DNA from: Pantoea coffeiphila
Lineage (GTDB): Bacteria > Pseudomonadota > Gammaproteobacteria > Enterobacterales > Enterobacteriaceae
Assembly (NCBI RefSeq): GCF_016909495.1
Contig: NZ_JAFBFW010000003.1
Coordinates: forward strand, 682,001-746,000
Reading direction: 5' to 3'
Length of the DNA stretch: 64,000 nucleotides
Shown: positions 27,051 to 36,432 of the stretch, piece by piece
Layout of the letters: every line of letters starts with the position of its first letter
Position numbering within the stretch: position 1 is the stretch's first letter
Translations under genes and position numbers: made by a program
Notes under the pieces: model-generated
The model's database searches: none
Told to the model about the DNA's origin: nothing
What the model saw: only the letters and a program-made list of their open reading frames with translations

Positions 27051-30000
27051 ATGTCTAAATTCTTTATTGAGCGCCCTGTCTTTGCCTGGGTTGTGGCGAT
27101 TCTGGTGATGCTGATTGGGGGATTGTCGATTTTTACCCTGCCGATTAACCAGTATCCGAATATTTCTCCGCCTGCTATCTCTGTACAGGTGACCTACCCT
27201 GGCGCCAGCGCCGAGACGGTTCAGAATACCTCTGTGCAGGTTATCGAGCAGCAGTTGAACGGCATAGATAATCTGCGCTATATCGAATCGCAAAGTAACA
27301 GCGACGGCAGCGCAACAATTATCGTGACCTTCAATCAGGGTACCAATCCCGATATTGCTCAGGTTCAGGTGCAAAACAAAGTGTCACTCGCCGAGTCGCA
27401 GCTACCCGATGAAGTCGTTAAGCAGGGGATCAACGTTCGTAAATATCAGGCCAATTTTATGCTGGTGGTCAGCCTGATTGCGGACAGCGGTCAAATGAGT
27501 AACGGTGACCTCGCCGATTTGCTGGTATCAAAACTCCAGGACTCGATTGCGCGTTCGAATGGCGTGGGTGACTTTATCGTCATGGGGTCAGAATACGGCA
27601 TGCGTATCTGGCTGGACCCGGCCAAGCTGTACCAGTTTCAGCTGGTTCCAAGCGATGTGACTAACGCTATCAACAAACAGAACGTCCAGGTATCAAGCGG
27701 TAAGCTGGCGGGGCTGCCTTCGGTAGAGGGGGCAAAATTCAGCGCCACTATCGTGGGTAAAACACGTTTCCAAAAGGTCGCACAGTTTGAAAATATCCTG
27801 CTGAAAGTGAATCCCGATGGTTCACAGGTGCGCATACGTGATGTGGGCGGTGTGGATTTAGGGCCGCAGGATTACAGCATTTCAGCAACGTATAACGGTA
27901 AACCCTCCGCCGGTATTGCTTTACGTCTGGCCAGCGGAGCCAACGTGTTAGATGCCATCGATGGTGTGCGCCAAACCGTCGAAAATGCAATGCCGTCGCT
28001 GCCGCCTGGCGTGATCGTTAAGTATCCTTATGACACTTCCCCGGTGGTGAGTGCATCGATTGAAGAGGTGGTGAAAACGCTGTTCGAAGCTATCGTATTG
28101 GTGTTTATCGTTATGCTGGTTTTCCTGCAAAACCTCCGCGCTACGCTGATTACCACTATGGTGGTGCCCGTGGTACTGCTGGGGACTTTCGGCGTGCTGG
28201 CGGCCTGCGGTTATACGATAAACACGCTGACGATGTTCGGGATGGTACTGGCCATCGGGCTGCTGGTGGATGATGCGATCGTGGTGGTGGAAAACGTTGA
28301 GCGTGTGATGCATGAGGAGGGGCTCGATCCCAAGGCTGCGACAATCAAATCTATGGAGCAGATTCAGGGCGCCCTGTTTGGTATTGCCATGGTGCTTTCG
28401 GCGGTGTTACTGCCGATGGCTTTCTTTGCTGGCTCTACCGGCGTTATCTATCGCCAGTTCTCAATCACCATTGTCTCCGCCATGGCGCTTTCGGTGCTGA
28501 TGGCGATGATTTTCACTCCCGCGCTTTGTGCAACCATCTTAAAACCCGCTTCTGAAGATCATAAAGAGAAAGGGATTGCCGGCTGGTTCAACCGTAAATT
28601 TGATGCCGGTACGCTGAAGTACACCAGGAGTGTCGGCACGGTGATTTCCCGCCGCAGCCTGTTCCTGGTTATCTATCTGGCGATGGTTGTTGCAACTGGC
28701 GTACTGTTTATGCGGGTGCCAACCTCATTCCTGCCGGATGAAGATCAGGGCGTTTTAATGATGCAGGTGACACTGCCGGGTAACGCCTCCTCAGAGCGTA
28801 CTCAGGAAGTGATTAATGATATGGAAGAGTGGCTGCTGAAAAACCCCGAAGTCATGTCCGTATTCTCCCCTAACGGCTTTAGTTTCTCGGGGCGAGGTGA
28901 GAACACCGCGATGTCATTTGTCCTGTTAAAACCCTGGAGTGAACGTAACAGCGAACAGTCGGTCCAGAAGCTGGCAGCGCGTGCGATGGCGCATTTTTCG
29001 AAATCAAAAGACGCCAAGATTTATGCGCTTGTGCCGCCAGCGGTAATGGAGTTGGGGAACGCGACCGGTTTTGACTTCTTCCTGCAGGATACCCAAAACA
29101 AAGGTCATGCCGCATTGATGGCCGCACGTAATCAATTTTTGGCCATGGCGGCGAAAGATAAGCGCCTGTTCGCCACCCGTCCTAACGGCATGGAAGATGA
29201 ACCGCAGTATCACTTGATTATTGATGATGAGCGCGCAAGAGCGCTGGGACTGAATCTTGGTGATATCAACGACACGCTCTCCATTGCCTGGGGGTCGAGT
29301 TACGTGAATCAGTTCACCTATGGCGGCCGCGTTAAAAAAGTTTACGTGCAGGGCAATGCCGGTTCCCGCGTAACGCCGGAGGACCTGAAAAAATGGTACT
29401 TCCGCAACAGCAGCGGAACGATGGTGCCTTATACGGCTTTCGGTAAAGGAGAGTGGCAGTATGGTTCTCCACGCTATGAACGCTTTAACGGTATTTCTGC
29501 CGTAGAAATCATGGGATCGCCTGCTCCGGGATACAGCTCAGGGGAAGCCGTAAAAGCGGTCAAGGAGATTGCTGCCAAACTGCCCCCGGGATTTAAAGTT
29601 GAGTGGCACGGGTTGTCATATGAAGAACAGATGTCGGGTTCACAAACGCCTGCGCTGTATACGATCTCTCTGATCGTCGTGTTTCTCTGTCTTGCCGCTT
29701 TGTATGAAAGTTGGTCAATACCGTTTTCCGTTATCCTCGTTGTACCGCTTGGGGTATTGGGGACCGTGCTGGCCGTGCTGATGCGGGGATTAGAAAACGA
29801 CGTGTTCTTCCAGGTTGGCCTGCTGACGACGGTCGGGCTGGCGGCGAAAAACGCTATTTTGATCGTTGAATTTGCCAAAGACCTTCATGAGAAAGAGGGG
29901 ATGGGGTTAGTGGAAGCGGCGACAGAGGCGGCAAAACTTCGTATCAGGCCAATCATTATGACCTCGATGGCGTTTATCCTCGGTGTGATGCCACTAATGA

Positions 30001-30176
30001 TTTCACACGGTGCGGGTGCAGGGAGCCAGCACTCGATTGGTACAGCCGTTGTGGGCGGCATGTTTACGGCGACTTTCCTGGCGATTTATTTTGTGCCGAT
30101 GTTTTACGTCGTCGTTTCGCAGCTATTCGCTGGCAGGAATAAAAAAGAAAAAGAGGTGCAGAACCATGATGCATAA
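27051..30176 (+). CDS. RND efflux pump (AcrB/MexB-like)
   Basis: Inner-membrane proton-driven drug exporter of 1041 aa, HAE1 family. Twelve membrane segments are expected, with the proton-relay pair D407-D408 in [21 protein letters not shown] and the lysine of segment 10 in [17 protein letters not shown]. The N-terminus [14 protein letters not shown] is canonical. It overlaps the outer-membrane factor gene by 11 bp. The set resembles MexAB-OprM in having its own outer-membrane lipoprotein, unlike E. coli AcrAB which uses TolC. Confidence 0.93.
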   Translation: MSKFFIERPVFAWVVAILVMLIGGLSIFTLPINQYPNISPPAISVQVTYPGASAETVQNTSVQVIEQQLNGIDNLRYIESQSNSDGSATIIVTFNQGTNPDIAQVQVQNKVSLAESQLPDEVVKQGINVRKYQANFMLVVSLIADSGQMSNGDLADLLVSKLQDSIARSNGVGDFIVMGSEYGMRIWLDPAKLYQFQLVPSDVTNAINKQNVQVSSGKLAGLPSVEGAKFSATIVGKTRFQKVAQFENILLKVNPDGSQVRIRDVGGVDLGPQDYSISATYNGKPSAGIALRLASGANVLDAIDGVRQTVENAMPSLPPGVIVKYPYDTSPVVSASIEEVVKTLFEAIVLVFIVMLVFLQNLRATLITTMVVPVVLLGTFGVLAACGYTINTLTMFGMVLAIGLLVDDAIVVVENVERVMHEEGLDPKAATIKSMEQIQGALFGIAMVLSAVLLPMAFFAGSTGVIYRQFSITIVSAMALSVLMAMIFTPALCATILKPASEDHKEKGIAGWFNRKFDAGTLKYTRSVGTVISRRSLFLVIYLAMVVATGVLFMRVPTSFLPDEDQGVLMMQVTLPGNASSERTQEVINDMEEWLLKNPEVMSVFSPNGFSFSGRGENTAMSFVLLKPWSERNSEQSVQKLAARAMAHFSKSKDAKIYALVPPAVMELGNATGFDFFLQDTQNKGHAALMAARNQFLAMAAKDKRLFATRPNGMEDEPQYHLIIDDERARALGLNLGDINDTLSIAWGSSYVNQFTYGGRVKKVYVQGNAGSRVTPEDLKKWYFRNSSGTMVPYTAFGKGEWQYGSPRYERFNGISAVEIMGSPAPGYSSGEAVKAVKEIAAKLPPGFKVEWHGLSYEEQMSGSQTPALYTISLIVVFLCLAALYESWSIPFSVILVVPLGVLGTVLAVLMRGLENDVFFQVGLLTTVGLAAKNAILIVEFAKDLHEKEGMGLVEAATEAAKLRIRPIIMTSMAFILGVMPLMISHGAGAGSQHSIGTAVVGGMFTATFLAIYFVPMFYVVVSQLFAGRNKKEKEVQNHDA

Positions 30177-31569
30177 GACTTTATCAATGGGGCTGTTGCC
30201 GATACTGATGCTGGTTGGTTGTACGATGGAACCTGACTATCATCGACCGTCATTGCCTGTTGCCGGTCATTATACAGAGCAGGGACAGCATCTGAACGGC
30301 AATGGTGCAGATATCCGGTGGCAGAACTTTTTCACCGATCCGGTGATGCACAAGCTGATCGCCCAGGCGCTGGAAAACAACCGCGATTTGCGGGTTGCGG
30401 CGCTGAATGTTGAAGTTGCGCGATCGCAGGTAACGGTAGCTCGTTCCGCGCTGATGCCATCTGTCGATCTTAATGCCGGTGAAACCGCCGCTCACCTGCC
30501 GGGTAATCTGTATAACACCGGGCCGGGTGGAGGGGTAACCTACCATCAGTTTGATGCTAACTTCGGTGTGACCGCATGGGAACTGGACTTTTTTGGTCGC
30601 CTGCGTAGCCTCAGCCACAGCGCACTGGAACGTTATCTTGCGATGGACGCCACCCAGCGTGCAACACGCATCAGTTTGATTTCGCAGGTGGCGGCCAGTT
30701 ATCTGTCGCTCTGTTCGGATAATGAACTGCTCAAGCTGGCGCAGAGCACGGCACAAAGCCAGCAGGACTCCTACGATCTGATCAAACGCAGCTATGAAGG
30801 TGGCGTCAGCACCGAGCAGGATCTGGTCCAGGCCGAAACCCTCGTGCGTATTGCCCAGGCGGATGTGGCGACCTACAGCCGACAGGTCCGACAGGATGTG
30901 AATGCGCTGACATTGCTGGTCGGTAGCGATTTGCCTGCGGGATTACTGGCGGGAGCCAGCCTGCAAAAAGAGTGGAACTTCCCGGCAACGCCGGCCGGTT
31001 TGCCCTCAGATCTACTGACCAACCGCCCTGATATCATTGCTGCAGAGCATACGTTGTTGTCTGCGAACGCGAATATTGGCGCAGCGCGAGCGGCATTTTT
31101 CCCCAGTATCAGCCTGACGGCAATGGGGGGATCGACATCAGGCAGGCTGAGCGATTTGCTTAGCGGTGGTACAGCGGCATGGGCTGTTAGTCCGGCCATT
31201 GATCTGCCGATTTTCCGAGGCGGAGAAAACGTCGCTAATCTGAATATTGCCAAGCTGCAAAAACGTATTGAAATTGCTGACTACGAAAAAACGATTCAGA
31301 CAGCATTTAAAGAGGTGGGTGATGCACTCGCTGGTCAGGAAACTTATAAAGATGAGCTGTATGCACGTCAGTTGGATGAACAGGCCAGTCAGCGAAACTA
31401 CGATCTGGCTTCTATTCGCTATCGTGAAGGGGTAGATAATTTTCTGAATGTGTTAGTAGCACAGCGATCGTTATACAGTTCGCAGCAGCTATTAATTACT
31501 ACCAGGTTGGGTCAGCTGACTCAGCAGATAATGCTCTATAAAGCGCTGGGCGGAGGATGGAAATCATAG
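30166..31569 (+). CDS. RND outer-membrane factor, OprM/NodT-type lipoprotein
   Basis: Outer-membrane channel lipoprotein of 467 aa: lipobox LMLVGC (C19), then the duplicated TolC-like domains with [22 protein letters not shown] in the first and [18 protein letters not shown] in the second. The ATG at 30166 follows AAGAGG, and overlaps the pump gene by 11 bp; a longer frame starting at 30010 is inside that gene and has no ribosome site. It completes the tripartite pump. Confidence 0.9.
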   Translation: MMHKTLSMGLLPILMLVGCTMEPDYHRPSLPVAGHYTEQGQHLNGNGADIRWQNFFTDPVMHKLIAQALENNRDLRVAALNVEVARSQVTVARSALMPSVDLNAGETAAHLPGNLYNTGPGGGVTYHQFDANFGVTAWELDFFGRLRSLSHSALERYLAMDATQRATRISLISQVAASYLSLCSDNELLKLAQSTAQSQQDSYDLIKRSYEGGVSTEQDLVQAETLVRIAQADVATYSRQVRQDVNALTLLVGSDLPAGLLAGASLQKEWNFPATPAGLPSDLLTNRPDIIAAEHTLLSANANIGAARAAFFPSISLTAMGGSTSGRLSDLLSGGTAAWAVSPAIDLPIFRGGENVANLNIAKLQKRIEIADYEKTIQTAFKEVGDALAGQETYKDELYARQLDEQASQRNYDLASIRYREGVDNFLNVLVAQRSLYSSQQLLITTRLGQLTQQIMLYKALGGGWKS

Positions 31570-31633
31570 CGTCAAGCCTGTTTTAAACTCATCTGTGATG
31601 AACGATTTTTAGTCAGGCATTGCGTTTATCATT

Positions 31634-31666
31634 ATGCCCGGGTTTCGAGGTGGGAAACCCGGGCAT
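31634..31666. terminator. Strong hairpin between the efflux operon and the peptide gene
   Basis: ATGCCCGGGTTTC and GAAACCCGGGCAT form a 13-bp perfect stem with a 7-base loop. It sits between two convergent transcripts, so it may serve both ends. There is no clear T-tract on either strand. Confidence 0.6.
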
Positions 31667-31692
31667 GGATTAGGTATGAATATTAAACCAGA

Positions 31693-31947
31693 CTATTTTT
31701 TCCAACCCATAGAGGTTGCCATTACTTCAGGATCGTTACCTGTTTCGTTACACCATGCATTGAATGCAGGGATCAGGCCTCTGGGGGATTGCCCGGTTTT
31801 ACAATCTATCACGGTCAGCGGATTCATATGATGTTGATTCATCCACTGGAGGTACTGACCAAAATCATCATAGTTGGTGTAAATAATATCGTCCAGAAAA
31901 CCCGCACCTGATACGTTATTCATTTCAAACTGGCACAATTCCTTCAT
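31693..31947 (-). CDS. Predicted secreted peptide with class II microcin-type leader (peptide 1)
   Basis: An 84-residue peptide. The first 16 residues, MKELCQFEMNNVSGAG, match the type of leader that C39 peptidase/ABC exporters remove at a Gly-Gly-like site; microcin L and V precursors have very similar leaders, from family knowledge. The 68-residue core FLDDIIYTNYDDFGQYL... has two cysteines (DCKTG, AWCNE), is rich in aromatics and acidic residues, and lacks the glycine-rich hydrophobic tail of microcins. AAGGAG lies eight bases before the ATG at 31947; the in-frame 97-residue version is too long. The neighbour at 32224 is a paralogue. I do not recognise the core family. Confidence 0.75.
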   Translation of the reverse strand: MKELCQFEMNNVSGAGFLDDIIYTNYDDFGQYLQWMNQHHMNPLTVIDCKTGQSPRGLIPAFNAWCNETGNDPEVMATSMGWKK

Positions 31948-31974
31948 TTTTATTCTCCTTGATTTAATGAATTT

Positions 31975-31990
31975 CGCTGTTCTCACAGCG
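31975..31990 (-). promoter_or_regulatory. 5' stem-loop of the peptide 1 mRNA
   Basis: CGCTGT-GAGA-ACAGCG (RNA sense), a 6-bp stem with a GNRA-type loop, whose near end is 27 bases before the ATG. It begins 6 bases after the predicted -10 box. A stem at the same place, with another sequence, precedes peptide 2. Confidence 0.6.
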
Positions 31991-31996
31991 GGAGTG

Positions 31997-32002
31997 ATTC
32001 TA
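31997..32002 (-). promoter_or_regulatory. Predicted -10 box of peptide 1
   Basis: TAGAAT on the minus strand, five of six with TATAAT. A -35 box is not clear. Its placement matches the -10 box of peptide 2 relative to the stem-loop. Confidence 0.45.
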
Positions 32003-32184
32003 TGAGGATTTTTGTTTTTATATAATAGTGGTTTTGTCTATATTAGATGTATTTGTTTTTTTCTTGGTGTTTGTGGTTTTGTGTGTTTTTCAATTGATTT
32101 TTATAGTGGGGTGTAATATGAGGATTTTTAGGGGGGTTATCTATTCACACTATCATCGTTGCTGAGTTGCCATTTTAATAGTGC

Positions 32185-32213
32185 CAAAAAAGCCCGGGGT
32201 TTCCGGGCTTTTT
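32185..32213 (-). terminator. Terminator of peptide 2
   Basis: AGCCCGG and CCGGGCT form a stem with A-runs and T-runs on both sides, so it is an efficient terminator for the leftward gene ending at 32224 and would also work in the other direction. Confidence 0.85.
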
Positions 32214-32223
32214 AACGTGCTTA

Positions 32224-32475
32224 TTAGCAACCGCGGTAAGACCAACCGTTGAGAATGGCTGAGCGTAATGGGTTGACTTTCATTTCTTTACACCAGCTTT
32301 TGTAAGCAGCCTGCAGGCCAGGAACTTTCGGGCTCAGTGGATCAAATTTATTATCCTGCATAAAGCTTAAGTAATCTGCAAAATCATTATAGTTTTTATA
32401 GTTCAGCTCTGCTGGTGAGCAGATTGCTCCGGCACCGGATACATGGTTCATTTGTTCCTGGTTTAATGTTTTCAT
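32224..32475 (-). CDS. Predicted secreted peptide with class II microcin-type leader (peptide 2)
   Basis: An 83-residue peptide: leader MKTLNQEQMNHVSGAG (16 residues) then a 67-residue core. The core aligns with peptide 1: YKNYNDFADYLSFMQDNKFDPLS against YTNYDDFGQYLQWMNQHHMNPLT, then AYKSWCKE against AFNAWCNE, and a closing GW. It has three cysteines, one in the shared WC and one at the very C-terminus. AAGGA lies about nine bases before the ATG at 32475. A clean terminator and a promoter box bracket it. Function unknown; a bacteriocin, signal or surface peptide are all possible. No transporter with a C39 peptidase is in this window. Confidence 0.78.
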   Translation of the reverse strand: MKTLNQEQMNHVSGAGAICSPAELNYKNYNDFADYLSFMQDNKFDPLSPKVPGLQAAYKSWCKEMKVNPLRSAILNGWSYRGC

Positions 32476-32502
32476 AATGATATGTCCTTATTTCTATAAA
32501 TG

Positions 32503-32520
32503 TCTGGCGACTCTGCCAGA
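32503..32520 (-). promoter_or_regulatory. 5' stem-loop of the peptide 2 mRNA
   Basis: TCTGGC-AGAGTC-GCCAGA (DNA sense of the transcript), a 6-bp stem. The near end is 27 bases before the ATG and the far end 6 bases after the -10 box, the same distances as for peptide 1 although the bases differ. Confidence 0.65.
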
Positions 32521-32526
32521 AGGTGA

Positions 32527-32555
32527 ATTATACATGCCCGCTATGGATTGGTCAG
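32527..32555 (-). promoter_or_regulatory. Predicted promoter of peptide 2
   Basis: TATAAT at 32527-32532 (minus strand) with a TG dinucleotide before it. A weak -35 box CTGACC stands 17 bases upstream. Confidence 0.6.
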
Positions 32556-32952
32556 TAATGGTTTTGTGGATTTTTGTTTTCATGATGATGATGCCATCGG
32601 TTATTTAAATGCATATTTATTTTGCTGTTTTAAGGTTTTTTTTGGAGTGCGTTAGTTAAAAATATTATGGTTGTTGGTGGTTTTTGGCGGTTTTAATTTC
32701 TTTTCTTGAGCTAATAATTCAGGTTTTTTTCTTTTCTTTATCTTTGATTCTGAGGTTTGGTTGTAATGACATCACAAGGTGTTGCAGAGCAGTGGGGGAT
32801 TAATTTTGTGTTTAATGCGTGCCTCAATCACACGGGTGAGAATAATGACGCTCTGTCCGCTAACACCTTAATTTTACGTTTAAAAAGTTGAGTTACGCTA
32901 GTATATCTTGCATTGTTACACTCAACTTGCAACCTGCTACGGAGCTGGCAAC

Positions 32953-35109
32953 GTGATCTCTTTCCTTAAGTTACTCTTCCGGTTGATTTTTCGGGCCCAA
33001 CTAACGGGCGATCTTTCGGGTTTGTACAAGCAGAAGGTGTTAATCACCCCAAACCATATGTCATTCCTTGATGGCATGCTGTTAGCCGTTTTCCTGCCGG
33101 TTAAACCGGTGTTTGCCGTTTACACTTCGATCAGTGAACAGTGGTACATGCGCTGGCTGAGCCGTTTTATTGACTTTGTGCCGCTTGACCCAACGAAACC
33201 GATGTCGATTAAGCACCTGGTGAAACTGATTGCTCAGGGCCGGCCGGTGGTGATTTTCCCCGAGGGGCGCATTACCGTTACCGGCTCGCTGATGAAAATC
33301 TACGACGGAGCGGGTTTTGTTGCGGCGAAATCGCAGGCAACGGTAGTTCCGATTCGCATTGAGGGCGCCGAATATACGCCTTTCGGGCGCCTGGCCGGCG
33401 TGTTCAAACGCCGCCTGTTTCCAAAAATCTCTCTTACCGTATTACCTGCAACAACGATTCCGATGCCGGAAGCCCCTCGTGCCCGCGATCGTCGCAGGCT
33501 GGCAGGAGAGCATCTGCACCATATTATGATGGAAGCACGCATGGCGGTGCGTCCTCGTCAGACGATTTATCAGGCCTTTCTTGCAGCACGTGTGCGCTAT
33601 GGCTACTTCAAGCCCTGCATCGAGGACGTAAACTTTACGCCCGATAGCTACACCGGCCTGCTGAAAAAATCACTGGGCGTTGGCCGTATTCTGCAGCGTT
33701 ATACGCAGCAGGGTGAATATGTCGGCCTGCTGCTGCCCAATGCAACAGTCACGGCAGCAGCGATCCTGGGGGCCACCCTGCGTGGGCGTATTCCTGCAAT
33801 GCTTAACTACACCGCCGGAGTCAAAGGGCTGACCAGTGCGTTGACGGCGGCTCAGGTTAAAACCGTGTTTACCTCGCGCCAGTTTCTCGATAAAGGCAAG
33901 TTGTGGCATCTGCCGGAAGGTATCCCCGACGTTAAGTGGATTTTTCTGGAAGATTTGAAAGATACCGTTACTACCCGGGACAAACTGTGGATACTCAGCC
34001 GCTTGCTGATGCCGTCACTGGCAGAAGTAAAACAGCAGCCTGAAGATGCCGCGATGGTGCTGTTTACTTCAGGGTCAGAGGGGCATCCTAAAGGCGTTGT
34101 TCACTCCCATAAAAGCCTGCTGGCTAACGTGGAACAGATCCGCACGGTCGCCGATTTCACTCCGCGCGATCGCTTTATGTCAGCGCTGCCGCTGTTCCAC
34201 GCTTTTGGTCTGACCGTGGGACTGTTTACGCCACTGATGACCGGTGCTGAGGTCTTCCTCTATCCCAGCCCACTGCACTATCGCATTGTGCCCGAGCTGG
34301 TCTACGATCGTAACTGTACCGTGCTGTTCGGTACATCGACGTTCCTTGGTAACTATGCCCGTTTTGCTCAGCCGTATGATTTTGCCCGCCTGCGTTACGT
34401 GGTGGCCGGAGCTGAAAAACTACAGCAGAGCACGCGTGATGCCTGGTTTGAGAAGTTCGGCATCCGCATTCTGGAAGGCTATGGTGTGACCGAATGCGCG
34501 CCGGTGGTGGCGATTAACGTGCCGATGGCCGCGCGATCGCATACCGTTGGCCGCATCCTGCCGGGAATGGATTCACGGCTGATTTCCGTGCCCGGTATTG
34601 AAGAAGGCGGGCTGCTGCAGCTTAGTGGCCCAAACATTATGAAAGGCTATCTGCGCGTTGAGCGTCCTGGCGTTCTTGAAGCACCACAGGCGGATAACGG
34701 CGAGGGGCGGATGGAGAGCGGCTGGTACGATACGGGTGATATCGTCAGCTTTGACGATGCCGGTTTCTGCCAGATCCAGGGGCGCGTGAAGCGTTTTGCG
34801 AAAATCGCCGGTGAAATGGTTTCGCTGGAGAGCGTAGAGCTGATTGCGCTGAAGGCCTCAGCTGAAAAACAGCATGCGGCGACCATCAAGCCGGACGGTA
34901 ATCGCGGTGAAGCTCTGGTGCTGTTTACCACCGACAGTGAGCTGACCCGCGAACGTTTACAGCGCGCAGCACGTGAACTGGGTAGCCCTGAACTGGCGAT
35001 CCCGCGCGATATTCGGGTGCTGAAACAGCTCCCGATGCTCGGCAGCGGCAAGCCGGATTTTGTTACGCTGCGTGAAATGGCCGAACGGCCAGAGGAGACT
35101 CATGAATAG
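32953..35109 (+). CDS. aas: Bifunctional acyltransferase/acyl-ACP synthetase Aas
   Basis: Inner-membrane enzyme of 718 aa (E. coli 719) that re-acylates lysophospholipids. The N-terminal acyltransferase has the HX4D motif in [10 protein letters not shown] and FPEGR; the C-terminal AMP-binding domain has [12 protein letters not shown] and EGYGVTE. I chose the GTG at 32953, eight bases after GGAG, because the following residues align with the start of E. coli Aas; a TTG 45 bases upstream is less likely. It overlaps lplT by 8 bp, and the two proteins import and repair lysophosphatidylethanolamine together. Confidence 0.95.
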   Translation: MISFLKLLFRLIFRAQLTGDLSGLYKQKVLITPNHMSFLDGMLLAVFLPVKPVFAVYTSISEQWYMRWLSRFIDFVPLDPTKPMSIKHLVKLIAQGRPVVIFPEGRITVTGSLMKIYDGAGFVAAKSQATVVPIRIEGAEYTPFGRLAGVFKRRLFPKISLTVLPATTIPMPEAPRARDRRRLAGEHLHHIMMEARMAVRPRQTIYQAFLAARVRYGYFKPCIEDVNFTPDSYTGLLKKSLGVGRILQRYTQQGEYVGLLLPNATVTAAAILGATLRGRIPAMLNYTAGVKGLTSALTAAQVKTVFTSRQFLDKGKLWHLPEGIPDVKWIFLEDLKDTVTTRDKLWILSRLLMPSLAEVKQQPEDAAMVLFTSGSEGHPKGVVHSHKSLLANVEQIRTVADFTPRDRFMSALPLFHAFGLTVGLFTPLMTGAEVFLYPSPLHYRIVPELVYDRNCTVLFGTSTFLGNYARFAQPYDFARLRYVVAGAEKLQQSTRDAWFEKFGIRILEGYGVTECAPVVAINVPMAARSHTVGRILPGMDSRLISVPGIEEGGLLQLSGPNIMKGYLRVERPGVLEAPQADNGEGRMESGWYDTGDIVSFDDAGFCQIQGRVKRFAKIAGEMVSLESVELIALKASAEKQHAATIKPDGNRGEALVLFTTDSELTRERLQRAARELGSPELAIPRDIRVLKQLPMLGSGKPDFVTLREMAERPEETHE

Positions 35110-36316
35110 CCCGACTGCCGGATCAAAACCATTATTGTCGAAGGGAATGATGGCGGTGATTGCCGCCCAGTTCCTCTCCGCTTTTGGTGATAATGCCCTG
35201 CTGTTCGCTACTCTGGCGGTGCTGAAACAGCTGGTCTATCCCGACTGGAGCCAGCCGATTCTGCAGATGGTGTTCGTTGCCACCTATATCGTTCTGGCTC
35301 CGTTTGTGGGCCAGGTGGCCGACAGTTTTGCGAAAGGCCGGGTGATGATGTTTGCCAACGGCCTCAAGCTGCTCGGTGCACTGACAATCTGCGTTGGGCT
35401 GGACCCCTTCCTCGGCTATGGCCTGGTGGGCATTGGTGCGGCCGCCTATTCCCCGGCCAAGTACGGGATTCTCGGCGAGCTGACTGATGGTGAAACGCTG
35501 GTCAAAGCCAACGGCCTGATGGAGTCCTCAACGATAGCCGCGATTCTGCTTGGCTCCGTCGCCGGGGGGTATCTTGCCGACCTCAACCTGACCAGTGCGC
35601 TGCTGGCCTGTGTCGCCGCCTATGCGCTGGCGGTCGTTGCTAACCTGATGATCCCGAAACTGGCAGCGGCCCGCAGCGGCCAGTCCTGGCGACCTGCCGC
35701 GATGTCCGCCAGCTTCTTCCGCGCCTGCCGCGTGCTGTGGCGCGACGGTGAAACCCGCTTCTCGCTGGTGGGGACCAGCCTTTTCTGGGGGGCTGGCGTT
35801 ACGCTGCGCTTTCTGCTGGTGCTGTGGGTGCCGGTGGCGCTGGGCATTACCGACAATAAAACCCCGACGATGCTCAATGCGATGGTTGCCGTCGGCATTG
35901 TGTTTGGTGCCGCAGCGGCAGCGAAACTGGTGACGCTGAAAACCGTCGGGCGCTGTATGCCTGCTGGTGTGTTAATCGGTGTTGCGGTGGTGGCTTTCTC
36001 ATTACAGCATACTGCGCTGAACGCCTACGTGCTGCTGGCGATCATCGGAATGCTGGGCGGTTTCTTTGTGGTACCGCTGAATGCGCTGCTGCAAATGCGC
36101 GGTAAGCAGACGGTGGGGGCCGGGAATGCGATTGCGGTGCAGAACCTGGGTGAAAATACGGCGATGCTGGTGATGCTGGGGCTGTATTCCCTGGCGATTA
36201 AGCTGGGCGCGCCACCGGTTGCAACCGGCGTCGGGTTTGGCGCACTGTTTGCCCTGGCTATTGCCGTTCTCTGGGGCTGGCAGCTGGCGCAGAAGCGTAA
36301 AGCTGTTGCCTCATAG
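35102..36316 (+). CDS. lplT: Lysophospholipid transporter LplT
   Basis: Major facilitator flippase of 404 aa with about 12 membrane segments that moves lysophospholipids inward for Aas. Typical stretches are [21 protein letters not shown] and [16 protein letters not shown]. The ATG at 35102 lies inside the aas end (8-bp overlap) and gives the E. coli-like N-terminus; a longer in-frame start is not supported. Operon with aas. Confidence 0.94.
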   Translation: MNSPTAGSKPLLSKGMMAVIAAQFLSAFGDNALLFATLAVLKQLVYPDWSQPILQMVFVATYIVLAPFVGQVADSFAKGRVMMFANGLKLLGALTICVGLDPFLGYGLVGIGAAAYSPAKYGILGELTDGETLVKANGLMESSTIAAILLGSVAGGYLADLNLTSALLACVAAYALAVVANLMIPKLAAARSGQSWRPAAMSASFFRACRVLWRDGETRFSLVGTSLFWGAGVTLRFLLVLWVPVALGITDNKTPTMLNAMVAVGIVFGAAAAAKLVTLKTVGRCMPAGVLIGVAVVAFSLQHTALNAYVLLAIIGMLGGFFVVPLNALLQMRGKQTVGAGNAIAVQNLGENTAMLVMLGLYSLAIKLGAPPVATGVGFGALFALAIAVLWGWQLAQKRKAVAS

Positions 36317-36332
36317 TCCGTGTCTTATGATA

Positions 36333-36396
36333 CTGATGTGCTGATGTGCTGATGTGCTGATGTGCTGATGTGCTGATGTGCTGATGTGCTGATGCG
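36333..36396. repeat. 8-bp tandem repeat (CTGATGTG), eight units
   Basis: Seven perfect copies of CTGATGTG from 36333 to 36388 and an eighth changed to CTGATGCG, in the gap between the convergent lplT and tas genes. It is a typical slippage-prone repeat. Confidence 0.9.
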
Positions 36397-36413
36397 GGGC
36401 CTGATGGCCCCGC
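36394..36413. terminator. Hairpin between lplT and tas
   Basis: GCGGGGCC-TGAT-GGCCCCGC, an 8-bp perfect stem that overlaps the end of the octamer repeat. There is only a poor T-tract, and it may serve both convergent genes. Confidence 0.6.
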
Positions 36414-36432
36414 AAACATTTGTGCAGATCCG

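Larger units (their letters stand above)
32476..32952. other. AT-rich intergenic region between peptide 2 and aas
   Basis: Holds the promoter and 5' leader of peptide 2 (to about 32555). The rest to 32952 is very AT-rich with long T-runs and no gene that I can support. The last 60 bases probably carry the aas promoter. Confidence 0.5.

Noticed and set aside
31634-31831. Plus-strand 65-codon frame overlapping peptide 1
   Set aside because: No ribosome site; it overlaps the better-supported leader-peptide gene and the hairpin.
31693-32475. Toxin-antitoxin pair
   Set aside because: The two small genes are paralogues with secretion-type leaders, not a toxin and a partner; each has its own promoter and, for the second, its own terminator.
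36333-36396. CRISPR array
   Set aside because: The repeats are 8 bp and directly adjoining with no spacers, so this is a simple tandem repeat.
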